From the NCBI RefSeq assembly GCF_002795825.1, contig NZ_CP018800.1:1364001-1428000 (forward strand): a stretch of 64,000 bases of DNA, in the 5' to 3' direction. This DNA is from Mariprofundus ferrinatatus. Lineage in GTDB: Bacteria; Pseudomonadota; Zetaproteobacteria; Mariprofundales; Mariprofundaceae. The notes beneath the pieces were generated by a model. That model was not told the origin of the DNA, searched no databases, and saw only the letters and a list, made by a program, of their open reading frames with translations. Position numbers and translations under genes: made by a program. Positions 48,844 to 57,015 of this stretch are shown here, one piece after another. Position 1 is the stretch's first letter. Every line of letters begins with the position of its first letter.

Positions 48844-49908
48844 TTAGTTGCGTTGCTGGCAGAGAGAGAGAATGGCTCGCGCCGCCACATCTGCGCCATC
48901 CTCTTCCAGCGCTGGAAACTGCCGCTGAGAAGCAAGCGCACCATCGAGAGCCGGTAACCAGTCGCCCATCTGGAAACTGCTGCGACTCATGCCACAGCTT
49001 GGAAAACACTTTTCCAGCCACACTTTAAGCATCGGAAACTCAGGAAAGTCTGGGCGCTCCACCCATGCCATCGGAGTTTCCGTCCGCCAGCACTCAGCCA
49101 AGACTCCGTAACCGGGCTTACAAACAACCGCATCCACATGCGGCATCAGATCAATCGGCCTCAGGGCTTTGCTGAAACCTACCGATTGTACATTTTCAGG
49201 GGCACCGGCAGGTGCATCAGGAATCATAAAGAGCCATTCAGGCATATCAGCCAGAGCAGATATATCATAGGCGGGATGCCTTGAACCGCCGAAGATTACC
49301 AGCGCCCGCTTTGCATAGCCGGCTTTGAATGCAAACGCATTATCATTCGGGCTGGCTACAAGCAACGGAATATGCTGTTGTTTTGAAAACACCTGCATAT
49401 CCATCGCCATTGGCGGTGTAAGCAACAGATCGCACGCTTCATATGCCTGCTTCAGTGACTTAATCACCGGATCTCCTGCATCCAGCCAGTGTGAATAGAT
49501 GGTATGCCAGTCCAGTGTCGCAAGTCCGACAGCAGGAACGCCTAGTGTTTTAGCAGCCGGAAAAGCTAACGGCGAGATGTTCGATAATACCAGATCGGGG
49601 GCAAAGTTTTTCAGATATGCTGCATCGCGTGCGATGAGTTCAGGCATCATGGAGGTCCACCCGCGCATCAGATCAATGGAGCCTTCCCGATCCTCATCAA
49701 CAGCACTTTTCTGGATGACGCCAAGATCAACCACCTCGGACTCTAATTCGAAGTCGAAATCGAGTCGTCCCCGCAACTCCGATTCGGGAAGGGCACACCG
49801 GATCAGGAACTGGCACTCAGGCCTCTTCTGATACAAACGATTCAGCACCGGCGCCATCTGAGCAAGGTGGCCAAAGCCGTGTCCGGAGATATAGACCGCG
49901 ATGCGCAT
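48844..49908 (-). CDS. GT-B fold glycosyltransferase-like protein
   Basis: This 354-residue protein starts MRIAVYISGHGFGHLAQMAP, the G-x-G-H-x-x-R/Q-type nucleotide-sugar transferase opening seen in MurG-like and arabinokinase-related GT-B proteins. A C-terminal donor-site stretch reads DAVVCKPGYGVLAECWRTETPM. No signal peptide or membrane helix is visible, so it is probably cytoplasmic. Neither donor nor acceptor can be named. It stands alone: lepA is 80 bases on one side and a 470-base non-coding gap is on the other. Confidence 0.7.
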   Translation of the reverse strand: MRIAVYISGHGFGHLAQMAPVLNRLYQKRPECQFLIRCALPESELRGRLDFDFELESEVVDLGVIQKSAVDEDREGSIDLMRGWTSMMPELIARDAAYLKNFAPDLVLSNISPLAFPAAKTLGVPAVGLATLDWHTIYSHWLDAGDPVIKSLKQAYEACDLLLTPPMAMDMQVFSKQQHIPLLVASPNDNAFAFKAGYAKRALVIFGGSRHPAYDISALADMPEWLFMIPDAPAGAPENVQSVGFSKALRPIDLMPHVDAVVCKPGYGVLAECWRTETPMAWVERPDFPEFPMLKVWLEKCFPSCGMSRSSFQMGDWLPALDGALASQRQFPALEEDGADVAARAILSLCQQRN

Positions 49909-50378
49909 TCCGGGATGCTACGACGGCTGAATGCCGGGTCAATTTATTGCTCGTTATCAATAGTGCCGCACCAAAAACATGAAGGTTGATTTGCAGGCAA
50001 GGGGAGCACTTGCAGTGCCGGTTACAGCCATATCAAATCGCTGAAACATATACCTCCAGCTAGGGAACAGCAGATTTATCCACCGCCGGAAACTCTTCAA
50101 CACTTACTTGCAGAAGTTACCTCGGCAGAATAAAATAAACTTTAACCAGAAAGCATAAGATATTGAATTATATATACTATTAAATATGATTATTTTTTAG
50201 GCAGGCAACGGAAGGATGTGACAACCGTATGACTTTCATGACTGGAGCGAATTCTATCCACTGAGTTATCCACAGCCTCTGTGGAGAGAATCCGGAAACC
50301 CTTATGCGACAAGGCCTTTGCAGGTTTAATGCTTTTATCGAGCAAATGTATCCAGTCCGTTAATCAACCAAGCCCGCC
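49909..50378. other. AT-rich non-coding gap with DnaA-box-like sites
   Basis: No gene is supported here. The gap holds a 70-base AT-rich run (50131-50200), an exact TTATCCACA at 50266-50274, a one-mismatch TTATCCACC at 50076-50084 and a two-mismatch site at 50254-50262. All three are in the same orientation. It lies between the starts or ends of leftward genes. See findings. Confidence 0.5.
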
Positions 50379-50804
50379 TCAAGCGGCATCGCCATGCAGC
50401 GTGATAACCACCTGCCGGGAGCCCCCATGGTCACGGTGTTCTCCGAGATAAATACCCTGCCAGGTGCCAAGCGCCAGGCGGCCATTACTGATCGGAACAG
50501 AGATCGAGGCGCCAATTGTGCTCGCCTTGATATGCGCCGGCATATCGTCGCTGCCCTCCAGCGTGTGAAAGTAGTATGGCTGATTTTCAGGTACAAAGTG
50601 ATTGAAGTGAGACTCCATATCCCTGCGAACATCAGGATCGGCATTCTCATTGATCGTCAGGCTGGCACTGGTATGTTGAATAAAGAGATGAGCAATCCCC
50701 ACCCTGAATTGCGAAAGTTCGGGCAACTGTGCGACAAGCTCGTGTGTTACAAGATGAAAACCTCTCTGCTTAGCCTGTAGTCGAACTCGCTTCTGTAACC
50801 ACAT
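50379..50804 (-). CDS. YjbQ/UPF0047 family protein
   Basis: This 141-residue protein has the UPF0047 signature: FIQHTSASLTINENADPDVRRDME, then HIKASTIGASISVPISNGRLALGTWQ and GIYLGEHRD. Family members have been linked with weak thiamin phosphate synthase activity, which I treat as tentative. The ATG at 50804 follows AAGGAGGGGG. It is divergent from the ABC-F gene. A real thiE lies elsewhere in this window, so a thiamin role is not needed. Confidence 0.88.
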   Translation of the reverse strand: MWLQKRVRLQAKQRGFHLVTHELVAQLPELSQFRVGIAHLFIQHTSASLTINENADPDVRRDMESHFNHFVPENQPYYFHTLEGSDDMPAHIKASTIGASISVPISNGRLALGTWQGIYLGEHRDHGGSRQVVITLHGDAA

Positions 50805-50890
50805 CGTCCCCCTCCTTAATGCGATTATTCTGCCATCTGTGTAAAAAAAATGCATGGATGCAATTCATTCGCATCCCCCTAAAATGCCGC

Positions 50891-52765
50891 ATGCTCTATT
50901 TTGACAAGGTATCACTAAGGCGTGGCAGCAAACTGCTGTTCGGTGAGATGAGTTTTACGGTGAACAGCGGAGACCGCATCGGCATCACCGGCGCCAATGG
51001 CTCTGGAAAATCATCACTCTTCGCACTCGTACAGGGAAAGCTTGAAGAGGATAGTGGCAATTTCCGCATGGATAGAAACATCGCCGTTGCGCATGTTGTT
51101 CAGGAGACCCCTGCCCTGCAGATTCCTGCCATTGAGTTCATTATGCAGGGTGACGGGGAGCTAACCCGCTTAAAGAGACTGTTGCAAGAGGCTGAAGCAT
51201 CAGGTGATGGCATCAGGGTTGCCGAACTACATGACAAACTGGCCGCCATCGACGCATACAGCGCCCACGCCCGTGCCGCACGCCTGATGCATGGCCTTGG
51301 CTTTGCCGTGGGCAGTGAAGAGAAACCCGTGGCCGATTTCTCCGGCGGCTGGCGCATGCGCCTGAACCTTGCACATGCACTGATGTGCCGCTCCGACCTT
51401 CTGCTACTCGATGAACCGACCAACCATCTCGACCTTGAAGCAGTGGTCTGGCTTGAGAAGTGGCTGAATAGTTATCGAGGGGCGATGCTGCTGATTTCAC
51501 ATGACCGTGATTTCCTTGATCGCTGTGTCAACAAGATCGCCCAGATCGAACATGAGCAGCTAACACTCTATTCAGGCAACTACTCCGATTTTGAGCGCTT
51601 AAGAGCCGAGAAGCTTGCACTGCAGCAGGCCGGCTACGAAAAACAGCAGAAAGAGATTGCTCACATGACCAGCTTTATCAATCGCTTCAAGGCAAAGGCG
51701 ACCAAGGCCACGCAGGCGCAGAGCCGCATCAAGGCGCTGGAACGCATGCAGCTGATAGCGCCGGCGCATGTAGACTCCCCCTTCTCCTTCGAATTCAGCC
51801 ATCCTGGTGAAATCCCAAACCCGCTACTGCGCCTGCATAAGGCCGCGGCAGGATATGGCGATACAACTGTTCTCTCTGATATCTCTTTCTCCCTGCTGCC
51901 GGGGGAGAGAATCGGCCTTCTCGGGCCAAATGGTGAGGGTAAATCGACGCTTATAAAGCTTTTGGCAGGAGAGCTTGATGCGCTGCACGGCAGTTGCGAA
52001 CGGGCAAAGGAGCTCTCGATCGGTTACTTCGCCCAGCATCAGCTGGAGCAGCTTCATGATGAACTCTCACCTGTTCAGCATCTGCGGCTGCTTGATGAGC
52101 AGCTGTCGGAAAAAGAGGCGCGACAGTTTCTCGGCGGTTTCGATTTCCGCGGTGACATGGCTCTGGCCCCGGTCAAACCGTTTTCAGGAGGGGAAAAAGC
52201 GCGCCTGGTTCTGGCCATGATTGTATACCAGCAACCCAACCTTCTGCTGCTGGACGAACCGACCAACCACCTGGACCTTGAGATGCGCCATGCGCTGAAT
52301 CTGGCTCTGCAGAGTTTTGAAGGAGCGATGATACTGGTGTCCCATGACCGACACCTGCTCAGGAGTGTCTGCGACAGCCTGATGCTTGTCTCTAAAGGCT
52401 CTGTCATATCTTTTAACGGAGATCTGGACGATTACGCCAGATGGCTTCTAGAGCAACGCGATGCACAGGAGAAACAGCCTGCCCAACCATCGAGAAAGGA
52501 TGAACGGCGAAGCAAGGCTGAACAGCGCAGAGCGTTGCAACCACTGCGAAACCGATTGAAAAAGCTGGAGTCGGAACTTGAACTGCTGCACAAACGCAAA
52601 GATGAGCTCGATGCAGCACTCGCAGATCCCGATCTCTATGAAAGTGCCGGCGCCGAACATCTGAAAAGGCTCACCATCGAACACAGACAGCTTGGAATAA
52701 AACTTCAGGAGGTTGAGCAGGCGTGGATGGAAGTCGGCGAGGAACTTGAAGTTGCCGGAGAGTGA
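50891..52765 (+). CDS. ABC-F ATPase (YheS/Uup type)
   Basis: This 624-residue protein has two ABC domains and no membrane helices. Walker A motifs are GANGSGKSS and GPNGEGKST, signatures are FSGGWRMRL and FSGGEKARL, and each Walker B reads LLLLDEPTNHLDLE. A linker with RFKAKATKATQAQSRIKALERM lies between them, as expected of ABC-F factors that act on ribosomes. The C-terminal 110 residues are charged and coiled-coil-like. I start at MLYFDKVSL (50891). Overall it looks most like YheS. Confidence 0.9.
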   Translation: MLYFDKVSLRRGSKLLFGEMSFTVNSGDRIGITGANGSGKSSLFALVQGKLEEDSGNFRMDRNIAVAHVVQETPALQIPAIEFIMQGDGELTRLKRLLQEAEASGDGIRVAELHDKLAAIDAYSAHARAARLMHGLGFAVGSEEKPVADFSGGWRMRLNLAHALMCRSDLLLLDEPTNHLDLEAVVWLEKWLNSYRGAMLLISHDRDFLDRCVNKIAQIEHEQLTLYSGNYSDFERLRAEKLALQQAGYEKQQKEIAHMTSFINRFKAKATKATQAQSRIKALERMQLIAPAHVDSPFSFEFSHPGEIPNPLLRLHKAAAGYGDTTVLSDISFSLLPGERIGLLGPNGEGKSTLIKLLAGELDALHGSCERAKELSIGYFAQHQLEQLHDELSPVQHLRLLDEQLSEKEARQFLGGFDFRGDMALAPVKPFSGGEKARLVLAMIVYQQPNLLLLDEPTNHLDLEMRHALNLALQSFEGAMILVSHDRHLLRSVCDSLMLVSKGSVISFNGDLDDYARWLLEQRDAQEKQPAQPSRKDERRSKAEQRRALQPLRNRLKKLESELELLHKRKDELDAALADPDLYESAGAEHLKRLTIEHRQLGIKLQEVEQAWMEVGEELEVAGE

Positions 52766-53021
52766 AGGCGGCTGGTTCCTCTACCTGGTCCGCTGCAGTG
52801 GTGGCCAGCTCTATACAGGCATCACCACCGATGTGGATCGCAGATTCGAAGAACACTGCTCAGGCAAAGGGGCCAAATTTTTGCGCGGCAAAGGACCGCT
52901 TCAGCTGGTTTTTTCAGAAAAAGTTGGCAACCACTCTGATGCACTGAAAGCAGAGATAAATATCAAGAAGATGCACAAAAGTGCTAAAGAGTTACTCGTC
53001 CAGCGGGGCTGTATCGGCTGA
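52713..53021 (+). CDS. GIY-YIG endonuclease-domain protein
   Basis: This protein of up to 102 residues contains the GIY-YIG core as WFLYLVRC and LYTGITTDVDRRFEEHCSG, then a Lys-rich helix. Small stand-alone proteins of this type (YhbQ family) are common and of uncertain role. The ATG at 52713 overlaps the ABC-F end by 53 bases; TTG codons at 52746 and 52752 behind GAGG are plausible starts. Confidence 0.8.
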   Translation: MSRRGWKSARNLKLPESEGGWFLYLVRCSGGQLYTGITTDVDRRFEEHCSGKGAKFLRGKGPLQLVFSEKVGNHSDALKAEINIKKMHKSAKELLVQRGCIG

Positions 53022-53267
53022 CAGATGAGCGCCTTCGTCTGGAGGGATATCACCGGCCATCTGAGCCTGCTCCTCAGGGTCAGCAGCATCAGATTCTGCA
53101 GCTTCTTCCCCTTCATCATCACTGACCGCATCGACAATTGCCCCGCCCACCTTGAACGGCACTTTAACCACCTCAACCGCAACATCGACAGCAGCCCCGG
53201 CCACCGCCCCGACGACACAACCCGAGAGCCCGAAAAGAGCAGCAATGATCAGTGCGATTTTCAACAT
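52992..53267 (-). CDS. Small lipoprotein with glycine-zipper-like segment
   Basis: This 91-residue protein starts MLKIALIIAALFGLSGC, a lipoprotein signal with lipobox LSGC. A Gly/Ala/Val segment (GAVAGAAVDVAVEVVKV, then GGAIVDAV) and an acidic tail follow. The ATG at 53267 is preceded by GAGG; a GTG six bases earlier is possible. Its 3' end overlaps the convergent GIY-YIG gene by 30 bases. I do not recognise a specific family. Confidence 0.6.
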   Translation of the reverse strand: MLKIALIIAALFGLSGCVVGAVAGAAVDVAVEVVKVPFKVGGAIVDAVSDDEGEEAAESDAADPEEQAQMAGDIPPDEGAHLSADTAPLDE

Positions 53268-53338
53268 GGTCACCTCGAACGTGCATTAAGCAGAGAAGGC
53301 AAACCTTACTAGCTTATATGAAAAAAGGCACAGGGAAG

Positions 53339-54103
53339 TTAAAGGGTGGCTGCTTTTGCCGTCCACTTATCAACCTGGGTCTGATATTTCGCCAGATTGT
53401 TCTGGGCTTTGGCGATGCTCTTGTTCGTATTGTTTACTTGTTGCTGGGCTGTTTTCACAGCATCTTTATTTTTCTTTGTCGGGTTATTTGCAGCCTTAGC
53501 CTGTGCATTAGCCAGTGCCGCCTCCATTTTGGCCAGTGTAGAGGCAAGCGTTGTAAGCTGCTTCTGGGTCTTGGTTGCCTTGGCTGTCCAGTTTGCGGCC
53601 TTCTTCAAGGCTGCAGCTGCAGCCTTGGAAACAGAAGCGGGTGGAGCTACGGCCCCACCACCGGCTCCACCACCAGCGCCGCCGCCACCAACCGCACCTA
53701 TCGTTCCGGGTGCAGCCGTGCCAAGGCTCTCCATCAAGATGATACCTGAACCTCTACCGCTTATCGCATAGAGGGTAATCTGCTGTCCATCATTGGAGTA
53801 GAACCAGTCAACCAACTCCTCGGTGCCATCAACCACTGGCGCTTTCGAAGTCCACGGATCGTTTGGAATATTTGGCAGGTAACCCATGAGAACCAGATCG
53901 CCGAGGGACCCGGTCGGAGGGTGATACTCTTCGCCTGCCGCGAAATATTTCAGGCCGTTACGGAGATTGATTTCAGCCACATCCATTTCTGCATTCTGTT
54001 TATATATTCGATAGGCAGGTATGGAGATGCTTGCAAGCGTTCCCATGATGGCTATTGCAATCATGATTTCAATCAGAGTAAATCCGGATTCACGCCTACT
54101 CAT
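53339..54103 (-). CDS. Type IV pilin-like protein with Ala/Lys-rich helical tail
   Basis: This 254-residue protein has a class III signal MSRRESG|FTLIEIMIAIAIMG, with cleavage after Gly7 and Glu at mature position 5. A pseudopilin-type globular part (40-130, including NDPWTSKAPVVD) is followed by a Gly-rich linker (137-150). The last 100 residues are almost all Ala, Lys, Gln, Asn and Thr and should form a long coiled helix. The tail is not typical of pilins. It overlaps the upstream zinc-finger gene by eight bases, so the two are translationally coupled. No other pilus genes are here. Confidence 0.8.
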   Translation of the reverse strand: MSRRESGFTLIEIMIAIAIMGTLASISIPAYRIYKQNAEMDVAEINLRNGLKYFAAGEEYHPPTGSLGDLVLMGYLPNIPNDPWTSKAPVVDGTEELVDWFYSNDGQQITLYAISGRGSGIILMESLGTAAPGTIGAVGGGGAGGGAGGGAVAPPASVSKAAAAALKKAANWTAKATKTQKQLTTLASTLAKMEAALANAQAKAANNPTKKNKDAVKTAQQQVNNTNKSIAKAQNNLAKYQTQVDKWTAKAATL

Positions 54104-54614
54104 TGGTCGCACCAGGCAACTCAACAGCCACATTTTCATCCTGCAGCATGGCCTCAATTTCCAGGTCCAGTTCAGCAAGCTCCCGATCTGCCGTATTGAG
54201 AAGCTGCTGGTCTTCCGCCAGCTCTTCAGCTGTAAACACCTCGGTGTCTGCTGCAATCGGTGACTCGCTGTTTTGATAGACATAATTTCCGAGCACTAGA
54301 ATCAGGCAAATCATCAGGCCGGCAAGAATAAATTCAGCTTTTTTCGCCCCTGATGAAGCCTTCCTGCTCCTCTTCTTCTCCGCCTGCAGCTGTTTCTGCT
54401 CTTCCTGCTTATAAAAGCCTTTACAGCCCACACAGTAGGCTTTTCCCTCATCCTCGCCACCAACACACTCTTCACAGAAGAGGTGTCCGCATTTCACGCA
54501 TTTGAATGTAGCCTGGTTAGCAGGATGATCATCACAATAGATCTTCTCTGTTTTATCCCCCACCCTTTTGACGAGGGCGCGACGCTTTCCCGCAAACACG
54601 TTATCCTTACTCAT
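54096..54614 (-). CDS. Zinc-finger (B-box-like) single-pass membrane protein
   Basis: This 172-residue protein has a Cys/His-rich N-terminal domain: Cys27 and His30, Cys39 and Cys42, Cys47 and Cys50, Cys61 and Cys64. That spacing resembles a B-box zinc finger. A basic stretch (75-93), one membrane helix (94-113) and an acidic helical C-terminus follow. No ribosome site is seen before the ATG; a -10 (TATTAT) sits only six bases upstream with TTGTTT 17 bases beyond it, so the mRNA may be leaderless. It is coupled to the pseudopilin gene. Function is unknown. Confidence 0.7.
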   Translation of the reverse strand: MSKDNVFAGKRRALVKRVGDKTEKIYCDDHPANQATFKCVKCGHLFCEECVGGEDEGKAYCVGCKGFYKQEEQKQLQAEKKRSRKASSGAKKAEFILAGLMICLILVLGNYVYQNSESPIAADTEVFTAEELAEDQQLLNTADRELAELDLEIEAMLQDENVAVELPGATNE

Positions 54615-54620
54615 ACTTCT

Positions 54621-54649
54621 ATAATAGCTTGAATTTTATCCTGAAACAA
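54621..54649 (-). promoter_or_regulatory. Candidate promoter giving a leaderless mRNA
   Basis: On the reverse strand TTGTTT (54649-54644) and TATTAT (54626-54621) are 17 bases apart. Transcription would begin at about the A of the ATG at 54614. Consensus matching only. Confidence 0.4.
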
Positions 54650-54833
54650 CGTGTTGCTGAGTCGGAAGCCCGGTTTGACCTTTATATCAAGGCGGCCACT
54701 GGATGCGAAGATGCCTGGACAGAGCGCCTACTCCAAAGAATGCCCGCAAACAAAACACCCTGCGCTCCAACTTCATGCCAACCTACAATGAACAGCAGGC
54801 AATATGCATGTTTCAGCATGGGTACAAAAAAAC

Positions 54834-54857
54834 AACCGGGGGCCGCAGCCCCCGGTT
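54834..54857 (-). terminator. Intrinsic terminator of the five-gene cluster
   Basis: A perfect ten-base stem AACCGGGGGC closes a four-base loop and is followed on the reverse strand by GTTTTTTT. It begins 21 bases past the TPR gene stop and ends the unit that starts at 59144. Confidence 0.9.
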
Positions 54858-54877
54858 ATAATCAGTTTGCAAACAGG

Positions 54878-55555
54878 TCAGCGTGCTTTTTTTCTGGCAA
54901 CTTCCAGCTTGGCCGCGGCTTCCTCTTTACGGCCCTCTGAGTAGATCGGACGCCCCTCCACATCAGGAAGTGCTACCACTTTCTCGAAGTATGGAATCGC
55001 ATCTTTGTACTTTTTCTTCTCCAGCAGAAAATCGCCGTTGAAATAGTTTGCGTCCATATCATCCGGTGCCAGCTCGATCGCTTTCTTCAGGTACGCTTCG
55101 GCCTTGTCGTCATCACCGAATCCAATTGGCCAGCCGGGTGTCATATAATAAAAACTGCCAAGCGTTGTATATACGGAACCATTCATGGATGTGGCATCAA
55201 TTTTTTCTGCTTCCAGCAGAAGGTCACGCCCCCTCTCCATCTGCGGCATGGCATTGGTCATGGAAGAGAGTCCCCCCATGGCTCCGGCAAAGCCAGCGCG
55301 GATGATCGCTTCCCATATCTTAGGCTCGGCACGCTCTGGATGTTTACTGCTCACAGCAGCCGCTTTATCAACCAGGGCCTTGAATGCAGCTTCTTTGTTT
55401 TCTTCAGCGGTTTTGTAGTTGGCAATAGCCCACTCCGCCTGCAGGCCACGCACGGCCTCATCCACCTCATCCGCAACAGCCACAGACGCCTGCATCAGCG
55501 ACAGTGACAGTGACAAAGCAATAATTCCTGCTGAGAACAATCTGATCAATTTCAT
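54878..55555 (-). CDS. Secreted TPR-repeat protein
   Basis: This 225-residue protein has a Sec signal peptide (about 1-28, ending near ASVAVADE) and at least one clear TPR pair near the C-terminus (AEAYLKKAIELAPDDMDANYF, then KYKDAIPYFEKVVALPD). The middle has YMTPGWPIGFGDDDKAEA. It is probably periplasmic. The gene starts three bases after the SDR stop and ends at a strong terminator, so it is the last member of the cluster. It may scaffold or carry the product, but that is inference. Confidence 0.75.
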   Translation of the reverse strand: MKLIRLFSAGIIALSLSLSLMQASVAVADEVDEAVRGLQAEWAIANYKTAEENKEAAFKALVDKAAAVSSKHPERAEPKIWEAIIRAGFAGAMGGLSSMTNAMPQMERGRDLLLEAEKIDATSMNGSVYTTLGSFYYMTPGWPIGFGDDDKAEAYLKKAIELAPDDMDANYFNGDFLLEKKKYKDAIPYFEKVVALPDVEGRPIYSEGRKEEAAAKLEVARKKAR

Positions 55556-55558
55556 CTC

Positions 55559-56350
55559 CTATTTCTCTCCTTTGGCAAATTTTCGTGCTATGCGATCCTT
55601 GGCTGCAAGTGAACCATCCACGATACGCGGCAGAAGTCCGTTGATGCGTACAAACAGCGATTCCGGAAAACCCAGGTAAACATCCTTTCTATCATTTTCT
55701 ATGGCAGCGATAATTTTTTCAACCACCTCGACCGGCTCATCCATATTCATGCCGGTCGCCTCACCCATTCGCATCACAGCATCGCTGTTCATCGGTGTCT
55801 TCACTGCCCTTGGCGCGATATAGGTGACACCGACACCGCTGTCGGCAAGTTCACGGCGCAACGCCTCGGAAAAACCACGCAGGCCGAACTTACTGGCTGA
55901 ATAGGTTGAAAAGTAGGCAAAACCGATGGATCCAAAAATGGATCCGACATTCACGATGCGACCACTGCCCTGATCCAGCATGGCAGGCAGAAAAGCCCGG
56001 GTCAGCCACATAGGAGCAAGCAGATTCACATGCATCATCAACTCTATCTTCTCAGCACGCTCATCTTCAAAAGCGGCAAAGCTGTTCAGCCCTGCCAGGT
56101 TAATCAAAAGATCTATGCCGCCCAGCAGTTCACTGCACTGGTCGGCAGCTTTCTTGCAGCCTTGCACGGAAGCAAGATCTCCCGTTACGGCATGCGCACC
56201 CTCAATTCGGTTTGCAATAGCTTCCAGTGCCTCGCCGTTGGCATCGATCAGCGCCAGCTTTGCTCCACGCTTAGCCAGTTCCGTGGTCAGGATTCTACCC
56301 ATACCGCCTGCAGCACCGGTAAGAACCACCCTTTTTCCGCTGATATTCAT
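55559..56350 (-). CDS. Short-chain dehydrogenase/reductase
   Basis: This 263-residue protein has the SDR cofactor motif TGAAGGMGRILTTELAKRG and the active-site pattern YSASK (in YFSTYSASKFGLRGFSEAL), with a Ser in VNVGSIFGSIG. The tail reads NDRKDVYLGFPESLFVRING, rather like long-chain ketoreductases that sit on membranes. Its ATG shares one base with the stop of the diiron protein gene (TGATG), so translation is coupled. It probably reduces a carbonyl or oxidises an alcohol made by the neighbours. Confidence 0.85.
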   Translation of the reverse strand: MNISGKRVVLTGAAGGMGRILTTELAKRGAKLALIDANGEALEAIANRIEGAHAVTGDLASVQGCKKAADQCSELLGGIDLLINLAGLNSFAAFEDERAEKIELMMHVNLLAPMWLTRAFLPAMLDQGSGRIVNVGSIFGSIGFAYFSTYSASKFGLRGFSEALRRELADSGVGVTYIAPRAVKTPMNSDAVMRMGEATGMNMDEPVEVVEKIIAAIENDRKDVYLGFPESLFVRINGLLPRIVDGSLAAKDRIARKFAKGEK

Positions 56351-57015
56351 CACTTATCTCCCAGTGGAATCAATGGCAAAGAACGGAAAATATCACCATA
56401 GAGTTTATAGAATACCTTGGCGCAGTGAATGACTGCCTTTTTATCCTCATCACTATCAAGACGGTTCATCAGTTTCTCATAGAAATCAACATGACCGACA
56501 TCAAGAGAACCGTGCGAGTTGAGGTAGGAGAACGCTTTTTTCGGCAGGCCAAGGCTCTTTTCGATATTGCCGGCCGCATGCGTCGCCAGCGACACACTGG
56601 TCCCCTCCAGCACCAGCACCATGCCGAAGAATCCGGCTGGATTAATGCGGTAAACCGTATCGTATGCATAGGCCACCATCAGTTCAGTTGCAACCGCAGG
56701 GGTACCATGGCGCACCGCCTCCTTATCACCGCCGCATGCCTCGATATCATTGAGAATCCACTCCTGATGCCCCAACTCCTCCTCAATATACTCAGCCACA
56801 GCATCGCGCAGCCACTCGAGCCGTCCGGGCAGGCGGCCACCTGTAGCCATCAGCAGTGGCGTGGTATGTTTCACATGGTGGTAGGCCTGTGTCAGGAAAG
56901 CGATATAACTCTCAAGACTAAGTTTTCCTGCCGCCCCCATCTGGATAAAAGGAATGGAAAGAAGGTCGTTGCGTTCAACTTCGGTTGACGCAATTAGATC
57001 ATCGTAAAATGCCAT
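56350..57015 (-). CDS. Heme-oxygenase-like diiron (HDO) family protein
   Basis: This 221-residue all-helical protein resembles the PqqC/TenA/heme-oxygenase-like fold used by iron-dependent oxidases such as UndA. Candidate ligands are His47/His50 (AYHHVKH), Glu80 and His83 (EELGH, an ExxH pair), Glu137 (LVLEG) and Asp172 with His175 (LDVGHV). The pattern suits a two-iron oxidase that acts on an acyl or amino substrate. It abuts the ligase gene (TGAATG) and overlaps the SDR start. The real chemistry is unknown; oxidative cleavage or desaturation is a guess. Confidence 0.75.
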   Translation of the reverse strand: MAFYDDLIASTEVERNDLLSIPFIQMGAAGKLSLESYIAFLTQAYHHVKHTTPLLMATGGRLPGRLEWLRDAVAEYIEEELGHQEWILNDIEACGGDKEAVRHGTPAVATELMVAYAYDTVYRINPAGFFGMVLVLEGTSVSLATHAAGNIEKSLGLPKKAFSYLNSHGSLDVGHVDFYEKLMNRLDSDEDKKAVIHCAKVFYKLYGDIFRSLPLIPLGDK

